Origin: Hamadaea tsunoensis DSM 44101
Lineage (GTDB): Bacteria > Actinomycetota > Actinomycetes > Mycobacteriales > Micromonosporaceae
Reading direction: 5' to 3'
Assembly: GCF_000428945.1 (NCBI RefSeq)
Contig: NZ_KE386822.1
Coordinates: 247,457 to 311,456, forward strand
DNA: 64,000 bases
The notes under the pieces are model-generated. The model ran no database searches, was not told the origin of the DNA, and saw nothing but the letters and a program-made list of their open reading frames with translations. The position numbers and the translations under genes are program-made. Every line of letters starts with the position of its first letter. Positions within the stretch are counted from its first letter, which is position 1. This document shows, one piece after another, positions 25,584 through 32,687 of the stretch.

Positions 25584-27635
25584 TCAGTCTGCCCGACCGT
25601 CCGCCGGCCGCGCGGCCAGGTCGCTCAGCCGGGCCAGTCCGAGGAAGTCGCGTACGTCGAGGTCGGGGTGGGCAAGGCCGGGGTGGGCTGGGTCGGTCCG
25701 CAGGTCGGTCAGCAGGGCGGGCAGGCGTACCGGTTCGCCGCCGGCCGCGAGGTAGCACGCGTCCAGCGCGGCGTCCGCGAGTCCGTGCCGGGCCAGCGCC
25801 CCGGCCAGTCGCTCCTCGGCCCGGGTGCGCGGCGGCCGGCTGATCGTCGCCCGGCCGTCACCTTCCGCGAGTACGCCTTCCCCGGCCCACCCTGCCGCCG
25901 ACGCCGCGTCCGCCGGGGCGCGTACGCACAACGTGTACCAGGCAGGCGTGACGGCCGACGGGTGGCCGCCGAGCCGGCCGAGCAGCGATGTGTGCACAGT
26001 GGACGGTGTGACACCGGGGCCGCTCGGCACGACGTAGCCGTGCAGCCGGCCGTCCACCACGAAGACCGCGCCGGCCGCCACTTCGGGGCAGTCGAGCAGC
26101 AGCCGCCGCACGGCCGCCGGATCGACCCACGAGTGCTCGGCCACGATCCAGCCGTCCGGGCGTACCGGGGCGTGCAGGCCCACGTCGGCGGCGATGGCGG
26201 CGAGCGGCGTACCGGGAGCCGTGCAGGCGCTCACGAGCGCCCGCTCGTACGCGAGCACGAAGGCCCGGGCCCGGCCGGCGTCCAGGAGCCGCTCGTTGGC
26301 GAGAACCGTGACGTAGGTGCCGTCGGCGTCGAAGGTGCCGCTCTGGAACCGGAACCGGTCGTGCCCCTCGGCGGCCGGGAAGGTGTCGATCACGCTGCGC
26401 CGCAGGGCCGCCCGGATCTCCTGCGGATCGGCCGGCGGTGGCGTGACCCCGGGCGCGCGGAAGTAGGTGAACTCCGGCAGCGCGTGGAAGCGTACGCCGC
26501 GCTCGTGCTGGATGCGGACGCCGAGGGCCAGCCGGGCCAGGTGGTCGCCCTGGCTGTGCCGCAGCGCGCGGACGGCCTCGCCCGCGGCGCGGTCCACGAG
26601 CGCGGACAGCGACTCGGCCGGGTCGACGGCGACGGCGGCGAGGATCGGCTGGACCTGCGAGCTGACGAGGCCGGTCTGCTCGGGGTCGAACCGGTTGGCG
26701 CTCTGCACCTCCAGGCCGACCTCGGCGAACCCGGTCGCGAGAGCCAGGCACGACGCGAACGCCAGGCGGCTGACGACCGGCGCCGGTACGCGCAGCTTCC
26801 GCGACAGCCGCGCGAGGGCGAGCGCGACGGCGGGGGAGCGCAGGTCGACCTGGACGGCGGCCCGCCCCGGCGCCGGGGTCCCGATCGGGAACAGCGTGGC
26901 CGGCAACGATCTCAGCTGCCGCTCGGCGTACGCGAGCGCGGCCGCGTTGGCCCGGGCGGCCGCGGGTTCGCGTTCCCGGACGGCGGCGTCGATCGGTTGC
27001 AGCGGGTGCTCGGCGACGTCGGCGGTCCGGTGCGCGGCCGCGGCGTCGAGCAGTTCCCGCAGTTCGGTGCCGAGGATCTCGCCGGCCCACGCGTCGGCGG
27101 CCAGATGGTCGACGCTGAGCAGGACGCGCCGCGGCCGGCCGTCGCGCTCCACCACGGCGAGATGCGCCGGCGGCCGGGTCAGGTCGGCGACGTGCCGGTG
27201 GTCCCGGAAGAACAGGGCCTCCGCGGATTCCGTGCCGCCCGTGCCGCCCGTGCCGCCCGTGCCGCCCGTGCCGCCCGTGCCGCTGAGGACGGCTTCGTCG
27301 AGGACCGCGGGGCGTACAGCGGCGGGCGGGTGCACCACCTGGACGGGCTCGTCGTCCGGTCCGATGTGGATCGACGAGCGCAGCGCCTCGTGCCGGGTGA
27401 CGAGGGTGCCGAGGACGGCCAGCACGGCGGCGCGGTCCAGGCCCGGCGGCACCTCGGCGACCGTGCGGAAATCGGCGAACTCCCGGGCCGGCCGGGGTCG
27501 GTAGTGATCGAGCCAGGGCCAGCGCTGGCCCCAGGTCAGGCCGCCCGAACGGACGACTTCCCCCGTGGTGAACTCCCCCGAACCGAACCCATCCGAAATG
27601 AATCCATCCACCGGGCATCCATCCATCACTGTCAC
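25584..27635 (-). CDS. degenerate NRPS-like protein: condensation domain, adenylation C-terminal remnant, carrier-like end
   Basis: The 683-residue protein begins with a condensation-fold domain (RHEALRSSI near residue 81; catalytic region SVDHLAADA at 174-182, where HHxxxDG is altered to DHLAADA). A Gly-Thr repeat at 119-135 interrupts the N-lobe. After about residue 450 it resembles only the small C-terminal subdomain of adenylation enzymes (VDPAAVRRLLLDCPEV, LHGYVVPSG). The end looks carrier-like but has GGEPV where the phosphopantetheine Ser of GGxS should be. It is probably not an active NRPS module; a binding, chaperone or acyl-transfer role is possible. A VOC gene follows. Confidence 0.7.
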   Translation of the reverse strand: MTVMDGCPVDGFISDGFGSGEFTTGEVVRSGGLTWGQRWPWLDHYRPRPAREFADFRTVAEVPPGLDRAAVLAVLGTLVTRHEALRSSIHIGPDDEPVQVVHPPAAVRPAVLDEAVLSGTGGTGGTGGTGGTGGTESAEALFFRDHRHVADLTRPPAHLAVVERDGRPRRVLLSVDHLAADAWAGEILGTELRELLDAAAAHRTADVAEHPLQPIDAAVREREPAAARANAAALAYAERQLRSLPATLFPIGTPAPGRAAVQVDLRSPAVALALARLSRKLRVPAPVVSRLAFASCLALATGFAEVGLEVQSANRFDPEQTGLVSSQVQPILAAVAVDPAESLSALVDRAAGEAVRALRHSQGDHLARLALGVRIQHERGVRFHALPEFTYFRAPGVTPPPADPQEIRAALRRSVIDTFPAAEGHDRFRFQSGTFDADGTYVTVLANERLLDAGRARAFVLAYERALVSACTAPGTPLAAIAADVGLHAPVRPDGWIVAEHSWVDPAAVRRLLLDCPEVAAGAVFVVDGRLHGYVVPSGPGVTPSTVHTSLLGRLGGHPSAVTPAWYTLCVRAPADAASAAGWAGEGVLAEGDGRATISRPPRTRAEERLAGALARHGLADAALDACYLAAGGEPVRLPALLTDLRTDPAHPGLAHPDLDVRDFLGLARLSDLAARPADGRAD

Positions 27636-27648
27636 TCGACGGAAGTTA

Positions 27649-28320
27649 TCACCCCGGCCGGGCGGGTGTCACCAGTCCCGCCTCGTACGCGGCCACGACG
27701 ACCTGCGCCCGGCTGGACAGGGCCAGCTTGGTCATCACCCGGTTGAGGTGCGTCTTGACGGTCGCCTCGGAGACGTCGAGAAGGCCGGCGATGTCGCTGT
27801 TGGACAGTCCCTTCGCGACCAGCCGGACCACTTCGACCTCCCGGGCGGTCAGCGAGTTCATCTCCTTCGACGAGACCGCGTCGGTCCCGGGGCGGCCGGC
27901 GTACGACTCGACGAGGCGGCGCAGCACGGTCGGCCCGAACAGCATGTCGCCCCGGGCCGCCGTGGTGATCGCCTCCAGCAGCCGCTCCGGCCGTGCGTCC
28001 TTGAGCAGGAACCCGCACGCCCCGGCACGCAGCGCGGCCAGCACGTACTCGTCGAGGTCGAACGTGGTCAGCACGATGACCCGCGGCGGATCCTCCGGGT
28101 ACGCGGCCAGGATCCGCTCGGTCGCGGTGATCCCGCTGATGCCGGGCAGCCGGATGTCCATGAGGACGACGTCGGGGCGTACCGCGGTGGCGGCGGCGAC
28201 CGCCTCCTCGCCGCTGGCCGCCTCGGCGCACACGGCCACCCCGGGCGCGGCCCGCAGCAGCGCCGCCAGGCCGACCCGGATCAGCGGCTGGTCGTCGACG
28301 ACCAACACTTGAATGGTCAT
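27649..28320 (-). CDS. NarL/LuxR-type response regulator (second pair)
   Basis: The 223-residue protein has a receiver domain (VLVVDDQPLIRVGL; phospho-Asp in VLMDIRLPG; Lys in GFLLKDAR) and a LuxR helix-turn-helix (LTAREVEVVRLVAKGLSNSDIA, SEATVKTHLNRVMTKL). It pairs with the kinase gene 16 bp upstream. The stop/start junction of the two genes is inside a 20-bp imperfect duplication. The target genes are unknown; the NRPS-like and VOC genes just downstream in the same orientation are candidates. Confidence 0.9.
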   Translation of the reverse strand: MTIQVLVVDDQPLIRVGLAALLRAAPGVAVCAEAASGEEAVAAATAVRPDVVLMDIRLPGISGITATERILAAYPEDPPRVIVLTTFDLDEYVLAALRAGACGFLLKDARPERLLEAITTAARGDMLFGPTVLRRLVESYAGRPGTDAVSSKEMNSLTAREVEVVRLVAKGLSNSDIAGLLDVSEATVKTHLNRVMTKLALSSRAQVVVAAYEAGLVTPARPG

Positions 28321-28345
28321 GGCAGCACTCGAACGGTCATAGCGG
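28306..28345. repeat. 20-bp duplication spanning kinase stop and regulator start
   Basis: CACTTGAATGGTCATGGCAG (28306-28325) and CACTCGAACGGTCATAGCGG (28326-28345) match at 16 of 20 bases. The first holds the regulator start (CAT) and the second holds the kinase stop (TCA). An ancestral overlapping TCAT junction may have been duplicated, separating the genes (inference). Confidence 0.6.
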
Positions 28346-29491
28346 CTCCCGGGTCGGGACGGTCAACGCGACGGTGAAACCGCCTTCGGGGCGCGGGCCG
28401 GCGGTGAGCGTACCGCCGTAGATGCGGGCCCGTTCGCGCAGGCCGACCAGCCCGTAGCCGGGGCTGTCGGACGGGGCGACCGCGGCGCCCTCGTCGGTCA
28501 CGCGCACGGTCAGCTGCGCCTCGGTCCACCCCAGGGACACCGTCGCCACCGGCGGCTCGGCGTGCCGCAGCACGTTGGTCAGCGACTCCTGGATCACCCG
28601 GTAGACGCAGAGGTCCACGCCCGGCGCGAGCACCACCGCCGGGCCGGTGCTGACGAGGTCGACGCGGGCGCCCGCTCCGCGTACCCGCTCAAGAAGATCC
28701 TCGATGCGCGCGAGCCCGGGGGTGGCGTCGTAGGGCGCGTCGTCCGTGCCGGCGTCCTGTGCCTGCAGCCGCAGTACGCTCAGCAGCCGCCGCATCTCGG
28801 CGAGGGCCTCGTGCGCGGTGTCGGAGATGACCCGCAGCGCGGCGCGGGCCGTGCCGGGGTCGGAGTCCAGGACGTACTCGCCGAGGCCGGCCTGGACGGA
28901 GATGACGGACATGTGGTGGGCGACCACGTCGTGCACCTCGCGGGCGATCCGGCGCTGCTCGCGGGCGACGGCGACCTGGGCGCGCTCTTCCTGCTGGTCG
29001 CGCAGCTGGCGGCTGAGCTGGGCGAGGCGCTCGCCGCGCTCGGCCAGCTGCCGCATGCCGTCGCCGAACGCCCAGGCGATGAGGATGAGCATCGTGGCGA
29101 TGGCGGCGCCCGAGACGCGGAACCCCGGCTCGGCCAGGCGCGAGCCCCAGATCTGGATGGCGGCGCCGGCCGCGGCCCCGCTCAGCGAGATCCGCCGCGG
29201 CCGGTACGCGGCCAGCGAGTAGACCGCGAGCGCGATCGCGAAGGTCGTGACGGAGTGGTAGTAGCCGAACGCGAGATAGACGGTGACCGCCGCCGAGGTG
29301 GCCGCCAGGGCGCCGACCGGGAACCGCCGCCGCAGCAGCAGGGGTACGTGGACCGCGACCAGCAGCACGTCGGCGAGCAGGTCGGTGTCACGCCAGAGCT
29401 GCTGTGGATCCGCCCACTTGTTCGCCATGTACAGGGCGGCCCCGGCCATCCACACGACCAGCCCGGTCTCGAGGACGGGCCGCACACGCAT
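28337..29491 (-). CDS. NarL-type sensor histidine kinase (second pair)
   Basis: The 384-residue kinase has four or five membrane helices up to residue 135, a coiled-coil linker, and HisKA_3 (REQRRIAREVHDVVAHHMSV, phospho-His in EVHD). The HATPase domain has VIQESLTNVLRHA, VRVTDEGAA and GYGLVGLRERAR. No periplasmic sensor domain is evident. The ATG at 29491 precedes the first helix. It is the upstream partner of the response regulator gene at 27649-28320. Confidence 0.9.
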   Translation of the reverse strand: MRVRPVLETGLVVWMAGAALYMANKWADPQQLWRDTDLLADVLLVAVHVPLLLRRRFPVGALAATSAAVTVYLAFGYYHSVTTFAIALAVYSLAAYRPRRISLSGAAAGAAIQIWGSRLAEPGFRVSGAAIATMLILIAWAFGDGMRQLAERGERLAQLSRQLRDQQEERAQVAVAREQRRIAREVHDVVAHHMSVISVQAGLGEYVLDSDPGTARAALRVISDTAHEALAEMRRLLSVLRLQAQDAGTDDAPYDATPGLARIEDLLERVRGAGARVDLVSTGPAVVLAPGVDLCVYRVIQESLTNVLRHAEPPVATVSLGWTEAQLTVRVTDEGAAVAPSDSPGYGLVGLRERARIYGGTLTAGPRPEGGFTVALTVPTREPL

Positions 29492-29523
29492 GCGCCGAAG
29501 GTAGCCGCCCGTCCCCGGGATTG

Positions 29524-30345
29524 TCACGCCGGAGTCGTGAACTCGTAGCGGAGGTAGCGCGCGACGTCGCGGATCGGCGGATAGATGCGTACCAGCTGGG
29601 CGACGATCCGCTGCCGGAGCGCGAGGTGTTCGGTGTAGGGCGCGTACAGGGCACGGACGGAGTCGGTCAGCCGCCAGCCGGGGATCGCCCGCGCCAGCTC
29701 CCGCGGATCGTCGACCGCCCAGTGCAGGGTGGCGTGGGCGGCGCGTACGGCGGGGTTCTGCTTCTGGAAGCGGATGCCGAGGCGGTTGAAGACGTCGAAG
29801 GCGACCGTCCCCGCCCCGAAGTACGCCGTCAGCCGCCGGAACAGGTCGCGGCCGGCCTCGGGTTCGAGGTACATCGTCAGCCCCTCGGCGACGATCAGCG
29901 TCGGGCGGCCGGTGGGGATCGCGTCCAGCCAGCCGTCGCCGGTGACCGAGGCCGCGATCGTGCGGTAGCCCTCGCGGGCCGGGAACAGCTGCTCGCGCAG
30001 GGCCACGACCTCGGGCAGGTCGACGTCGAACCACAGCGTCCCGGGGCCCGGATCGACCCGCCAGAACCGGGTGTCGGTGCCGGCGCCGAGATGCACGACG
30101 GTCGCGGCGGGATGCTCGCGCAGGAAATCGCGTACCCAGTCGTCGAAGAACCGGGCGCGGACCACCACGTTCGCCGCCAGTTCGGCGGTGATCCCGGTGG
30201 CCGCGAAGTCGTAGCCGATCTGTTCGACGGCCGCGGCGGCCATGGTGTCGTGCAGGATCGGGTGCGGGGAACGCGCGTCCAGCGCCCGGCCGTAGAGGGT
30301 CGCGAGCATCGTGGCGGGGGCGCCGGTCAGGTCGACATCGATCAC
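29524..30345 (-). CDS. SAM-dependent methyltransferase, leucine-carboxyl/PPM1 type
   Basis: The 273-residue protein has ATVVHLGAGTDTRFWRVD (the motif I of the PF04072 class, TVVxLGAGxDTR), WFDVDLPEVVALR and LIVAEGLTMYL, which are typical of actinobacterial class I methyltransferases used for O-methylation. Substrate unknown. GTG at 30345 is preferred, with a run of G residues upstream as ribosome site; the frame extends 28 codons further, into the adjacent palindrome. It reads in the same direction as the kinase gene 32 bp later. Confidence 0.82.
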   Translation of the reverse strand: MIDVDLTGAPATMLATLYGRALDARSPHPILHDTMAAAAVEQIGYDFAATGITAELAANVVVRARFFDDWVRDFLREHPAATVVHLGAGTDTRFWRVDPGPGTLWFDVDLPEVVALREQLFPAREGYRTIAASVTGDGWLDAIPTGRPTLIVAEGLTMYLEPEAGRDLFRRLTAYFGAGTVAFDVFNRLGIRFQKQNPAVRAAHATLHWAVDDPRELARAIPGWRLTDSVRALYAPYTEHLALRQRIVAQLVRIYPPIRDVARYLRYEFTTPA

Positions 30346-30370
30346 CCCCCAATGATCGCCCGTCCGCGAC

Positions 30371-30462
30371 GTTCCCGCTCGGATCAGGTTCCCGCTCGGA
30401 TCAGGTTTCCGCCCCGAATCTTGGCCCAAGATTCGGGTGATTTCCCTGATCCAAGCGGGATC
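30371..30462. repeat. intergenic palindrome, family B copy 1, with duplicated arm
   Basis: The core GAATCTTGGCCCAAGATTC (30416-30434) is a perfect palindrome around one base. Outer arms CCCGCTCGGATCAGG (30391-30405) and CCTGATCCAAGCGGG (30445-30459) pair at 14 of 15 positions. The left arm is preceded by a tandem duplicate of itself (30371-30387). The same core and GGATCAGG/CCTGATCC arms occur at 39463-39537. It follows the DUF4430-like gene on the reverse strand, so it may be a terminator. Confidence 0.75.
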
Positions 30463-30475
30463 CCTCCTGTCAGTG

Positions 30476-30937
30476 TCAGGGGGCGGTGATGGACGGGGCG
30501 GTGCCGGCGCCGTACGCCCATCCCTCGACCGAACCCGGCGCCGGGTTGTAGCTGCCGGCTCCCGAGCTGCTGTACGCCCAGGCCGCCCCGTGCGTACTCG
30601 CGTGCCAGTACGACCAGTACGCGGTCGCGGGCGGTGTGTTGACGCACGGGTCCTGGGCGGCGGTCGGCTTGCCGTTGATGCGGCAGACGAACGCGAGTCC
30701 CCAGCGCTGCGTACCGGCGACGGTGAAGCCCGCCCCGGTGAGGGCGGCCAGGCCGGTCGCGGGATCGCCGACGGCGCAGCCGGTGACGACGCCGCCGCCG
30801 AGGGCGGCGAAGTCGACGACGACGGTCACACCGGTCGTGCCCGAGCACGCGGCGGCCTGTGCGGGCGCGGCCTCGACCGCGACGAGGACGGTGGTGACGG
30901 CCAGGGCGGCGAAGAACGCCGCGAGCAGACGCCTCAT
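30476..30937 (-). CDS. secreted DUF4430-like (transcobalamin beta-domain-like) protein
   Basis: The 153-residue protein begins with a Sec signal peptide (MRRLLAAFFAALAVTTVLVA, cut near AQAAA). It then carries the pattern of DUF4430/transcobalamin C-terminal domains: a repeated-strand start (GVTVVVDF), an ALTGAGFTVAG helix, a WGLAFVCRINGKP strand, YWSYWHAS, an aromatic GAAWAYSSSGAGSYNPAPG and VEGWAYGAG. Four cysteines suggest disulfides. It is the second gene after a cobalamin riboswitch, behind a secreted alpha/alpha-barrel gene, which matches the domain order of animal transcobalamin. A cobalamin- or corrinoid-binding role is inferred. Confidence 0.7.
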   Translation of the reverse strand: MRRLLAAFFAALAVTTVLVAVEAAPAQAAACSGTTGVTVVVDFAALGGGVVTGCAVGDPATGLAALTGAGFTVAGTQRWGLAFVCRINGKPTAAQDPCVNTPPATAYWSYWHASTHGAAWAYSSSGAGSYNPAPGSVEGWAYGAGTAPSITAP

Positions 30938-30971
30938 CGGAACATCCTTTCTGGACGGACAGCTCTGGACA

Positions 30972-31046
30972 GACGGCTCAGGGGCAGACGGCTCAGGGGC
31001 GGACGGCTCATAGGCAGGCGGCTCACGGGCAGGCTGCTCACGGGCA
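30972..31046. repeat. 15-bp tandem repeat carrying extra stop codons
   Basis: The unit GACGGCTCAGGGGCA repeats at 30972, 30987, 31002, 31017 and 31032 with drift. The gene-proximal copy includes the TCA that is the stop codon of the barrel gene (31038-31040). The array fills most of the gap between the barrel gene and the DUF4430-like gene. Confidence 0.85.
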
Positions 31047-32171
31047 GGCGAGGACCGGCGCCGAGGCGCCCGATCCCGTCGTGGACAGGTCGGCGTACGC
31101 GACGCCGGCGAGCCCGAGCACTCCCTGGGCGGTCGCCCGGGTGGCGGTCGACGGGTCGAAGGCGCCCGGCGTGAACGTGAGCGCCCCGCGATCGGCCGCC
31201 GGGGCCGTGCACCCCTGCTGGAGGCCGCGCAGGAACACCCGGGCCCGGGCGGCGGCCAGGACCCGTCCACCGTCCTGCAACGCTTGCGCGGCAAGGCCGG
31301 TGCTGTTGGCGTTCAGTACGCCGCCGTCGGCGTACCCGCCGGTGGTGTCCTGATGCGCGACGAGCCAGGCCAGTCCCGGCCGGGCCGCGGCGCGGTCGCC
31401 CGCCGCCAGGAGCGCCTGGACGGCCATGGCGGTCGCGTCGGCCTGGCTGTCGCAGGTGGACTGCTCGAACAGCAGCGGATAGCCGCCGTCCGCGCAGCGG
31501 CTGCCGGCCAGGTACGCGACGGCCGCCCCGGGTACGCCGCCGGGCGTACGCCGCAGGGCCAGGATCGCGAACGACTGGCTGAACGCGTTCGTGAAGTCGC
31601 CCCACGCGGACCGGTCGGAGAACCGGCCGGACGGCGTGAGCAGACCCGACAGCCGGCCCGTGAGGTCGACGCCGGCGAAGGAGGCGGGATCGTGGCCGGT
31701 GACCTCGGCGGCCAGCGCGAGCTTGGCGGTCGCGCCCACGTACGCCTCGGTGCCGGAGCCGTTGTCTGTGGAGCCGATGTATCCGGACAGGACGGCCGGA
31801 TCCTGGATCCAGTCGATCGCGGACGCGGCGTAGGCGGCGGAGGTCTTGGTGGCGGCGAAGGCGAACACGGCGTCGAGGGTCAGGCCCTGATCGGGGTACG
31901 CGACCCCGTCGAAGACCACCTCGAACCGTTCGCCGTCGACGAGCTGCCGGGCCAGCCACCCGGCGGCGGCGTCACCGCGGACGAGCGTGCCGCCGGCGGT
32001 GAGCTGGCTTCCGGCGGTGAGCTGGCTTCCTGCGGTGACCGGGCTTCCTGCGGTGAGCAGGCTTCCGGAGGTGAGTGCGGGCAGGGACGCTGATGCCGGT
32101 GCCGCGACCGGGATCAGCAGGGCCGCCGCGAGGACGGCGGAGAAGGCGGTGCGACCGATGCCGCGAGCCAT
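31038..32171 (-). CDS. secreted alpha/alpha-barrel protein (prenyltransferase/squalene-oxidase repeat, cobalamin-binding-like)
   Basis: The 377-residue product starts with a signal peptide (MARGIGRTAFSAVLAAALLI, cut near ASAS), then an in-frame Thr-Ala-Gly-Ser repeat from a 15-bp DNA repeat. It then carries alpha/alpha-barrel repeats with GGY turns (DGGYPLLFEQ, TTGGYADGG) and a NANSTGLAAQAL helix. Paired cysteines (SRCADGG, STCDSQ) suggest disulfides. The same fold forms the N-terminal domain of intrinsic factor and transcobalamin, and this gene sits directly behind a cobalamin riboswitch. A role as secreted corrinoid-binding protein is inferred. No wall-anchor motif is seen. Confidence 0.75.
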   Translation of the reverse strand: MARGIGRTAFSAVLAAALLIPVAAPASASLPALTSGSLLTAGSPVTAGSQLTAGSQLTAGGTLVRGDAAAGWLARQLVDGERFEVVFDGVAYPDQGLTLDAVFAFAATKTSAAYAASAIDWIQDPAVLSGYIGSTDNGSGTEAYVGATAKLALAAEVTGHDPASFAGVDLTGRLSGLLTPSGRFSDRSAWGDFTNAFSQSFAILALRRTPGGVPGAAVAYLAGSRCADGGYPLLFEQSTCDSQADATAMAVQALLAAGDRAAARPGLAWLVAHQDTTGGYADGGVLNANSTGLAAQALQDGGRVLAAARARVFLRGLQQGCTAPAADRGALTFTPGAFDPSTATRATAQGVLGLAGVAYADLSTTGSGASAPVLACP

Positions 32172-32225
32172 GGCTGATGCCTTTCCGGCCCCGGGTACGC
32201 GAGCACCGCGCCGTCCACAGAAGAC

Positions 32226-32387
32226 GGCGGTACGCGAAGACTCGGCTCCCGTGGGCCACGACGGGGGACATGAGAGTCGTCCACGGGCGGGTGATCGGGC
32301 TCGTCAAGTTGCCTTGACCTACCGTTGCGGGCCAGCGCCGGACTGTGGATACCGGACTTCCCCCACCTGCGGACGTCGAACACCGCC
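32226..32387 (-). ncRNA. cobalamin riboswitch upstream of the secreted barrel gene
   Basis: Read on the reverse strand, the leader contains GGGGGAAGTCCGGTATCCAC and GCTGGCCCGCAACGGTA, the conserved cobalamin core. A 3' GGAGCCGAGTC box follows. GGCGGT (32382-32387) and ACCGCC (32226-32231) close the P1 stem. It should repress the barrel/DUF4430-like operon when cobalamin is abundant. A TTGACA promoter box lies upstream (reverse complement of 32412-32417). Confidence 0.85.
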
Positions 32388-32411
32388 ACTGTGCGCGTAC
32401 GCGGTGGGCGC

Positions 32412-32495
32412 TGTCAATGTCACAGTGGGTGTCTGGCGGTGTTCGTCACGTGACACCCGCTCGCGTTGACGCGGCCCGAGCCGGTGTGGTGCGAT
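32412..32495. promoter_or_regulatory. divergent promoters between the two riboswitches
   Basis: Leftward: TTGACA (complement of 32412-32417) precedes the reverse-strand riboswitch. Rightward: TTGACG (32466-32471) and TGCGAT (32490-32495, 18-bp spacing) place transcription start near 32502, at the base of the rightward riboswitch. The boxes are approximate sigma-70 matches. Confidence 0.45.
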
Positions 32496-32499
32496 GCAG

Positions 32500-32599
32500 G
32501 CGTCCAGCAGCATCAGGGGAAGCCGGTCGAAATCCGGCACTGGCCCGCAGCCGTAGGTCCGCCCATTCGGGGGACGAGTCGGATTACCTGGCTGGACGC
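32500..32599 (+). ncRNA. cobalamin riboswitch upstream of the LPXTG barrel gene
   Basis: GGGGAAGCCGGTCGAAATCC and CACTGGCCCGCAGCCGTA match the conserved cobalamin aptamer core. GACGAGTCGGATTACCTGGC matches the 3' B12-box region. GCGTCCAGC (32500-32508) pairs perfectly with GCTGGACGC (32591-32599) as P1. At about 100 nt it is a compact form. The gene it controls starts 89 bp later. Confidence 0.92.
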
Positions 32600-32687
32600 G
32601 TACCAGCGTCGTCGAGGTCAGGGCGCGGAGACAGGCCCGACCCAGGGTTCTGCGTCCGCGCTTGCGCCGCTACCCCCGGAGTCCGCC

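Noticed and set aside
25584..27635. NRPS biosynthetic gene cluster
   Set aside because: Only one degenerate condensation-type protein is present, with no full adenylation domain or thioesterase nearby.
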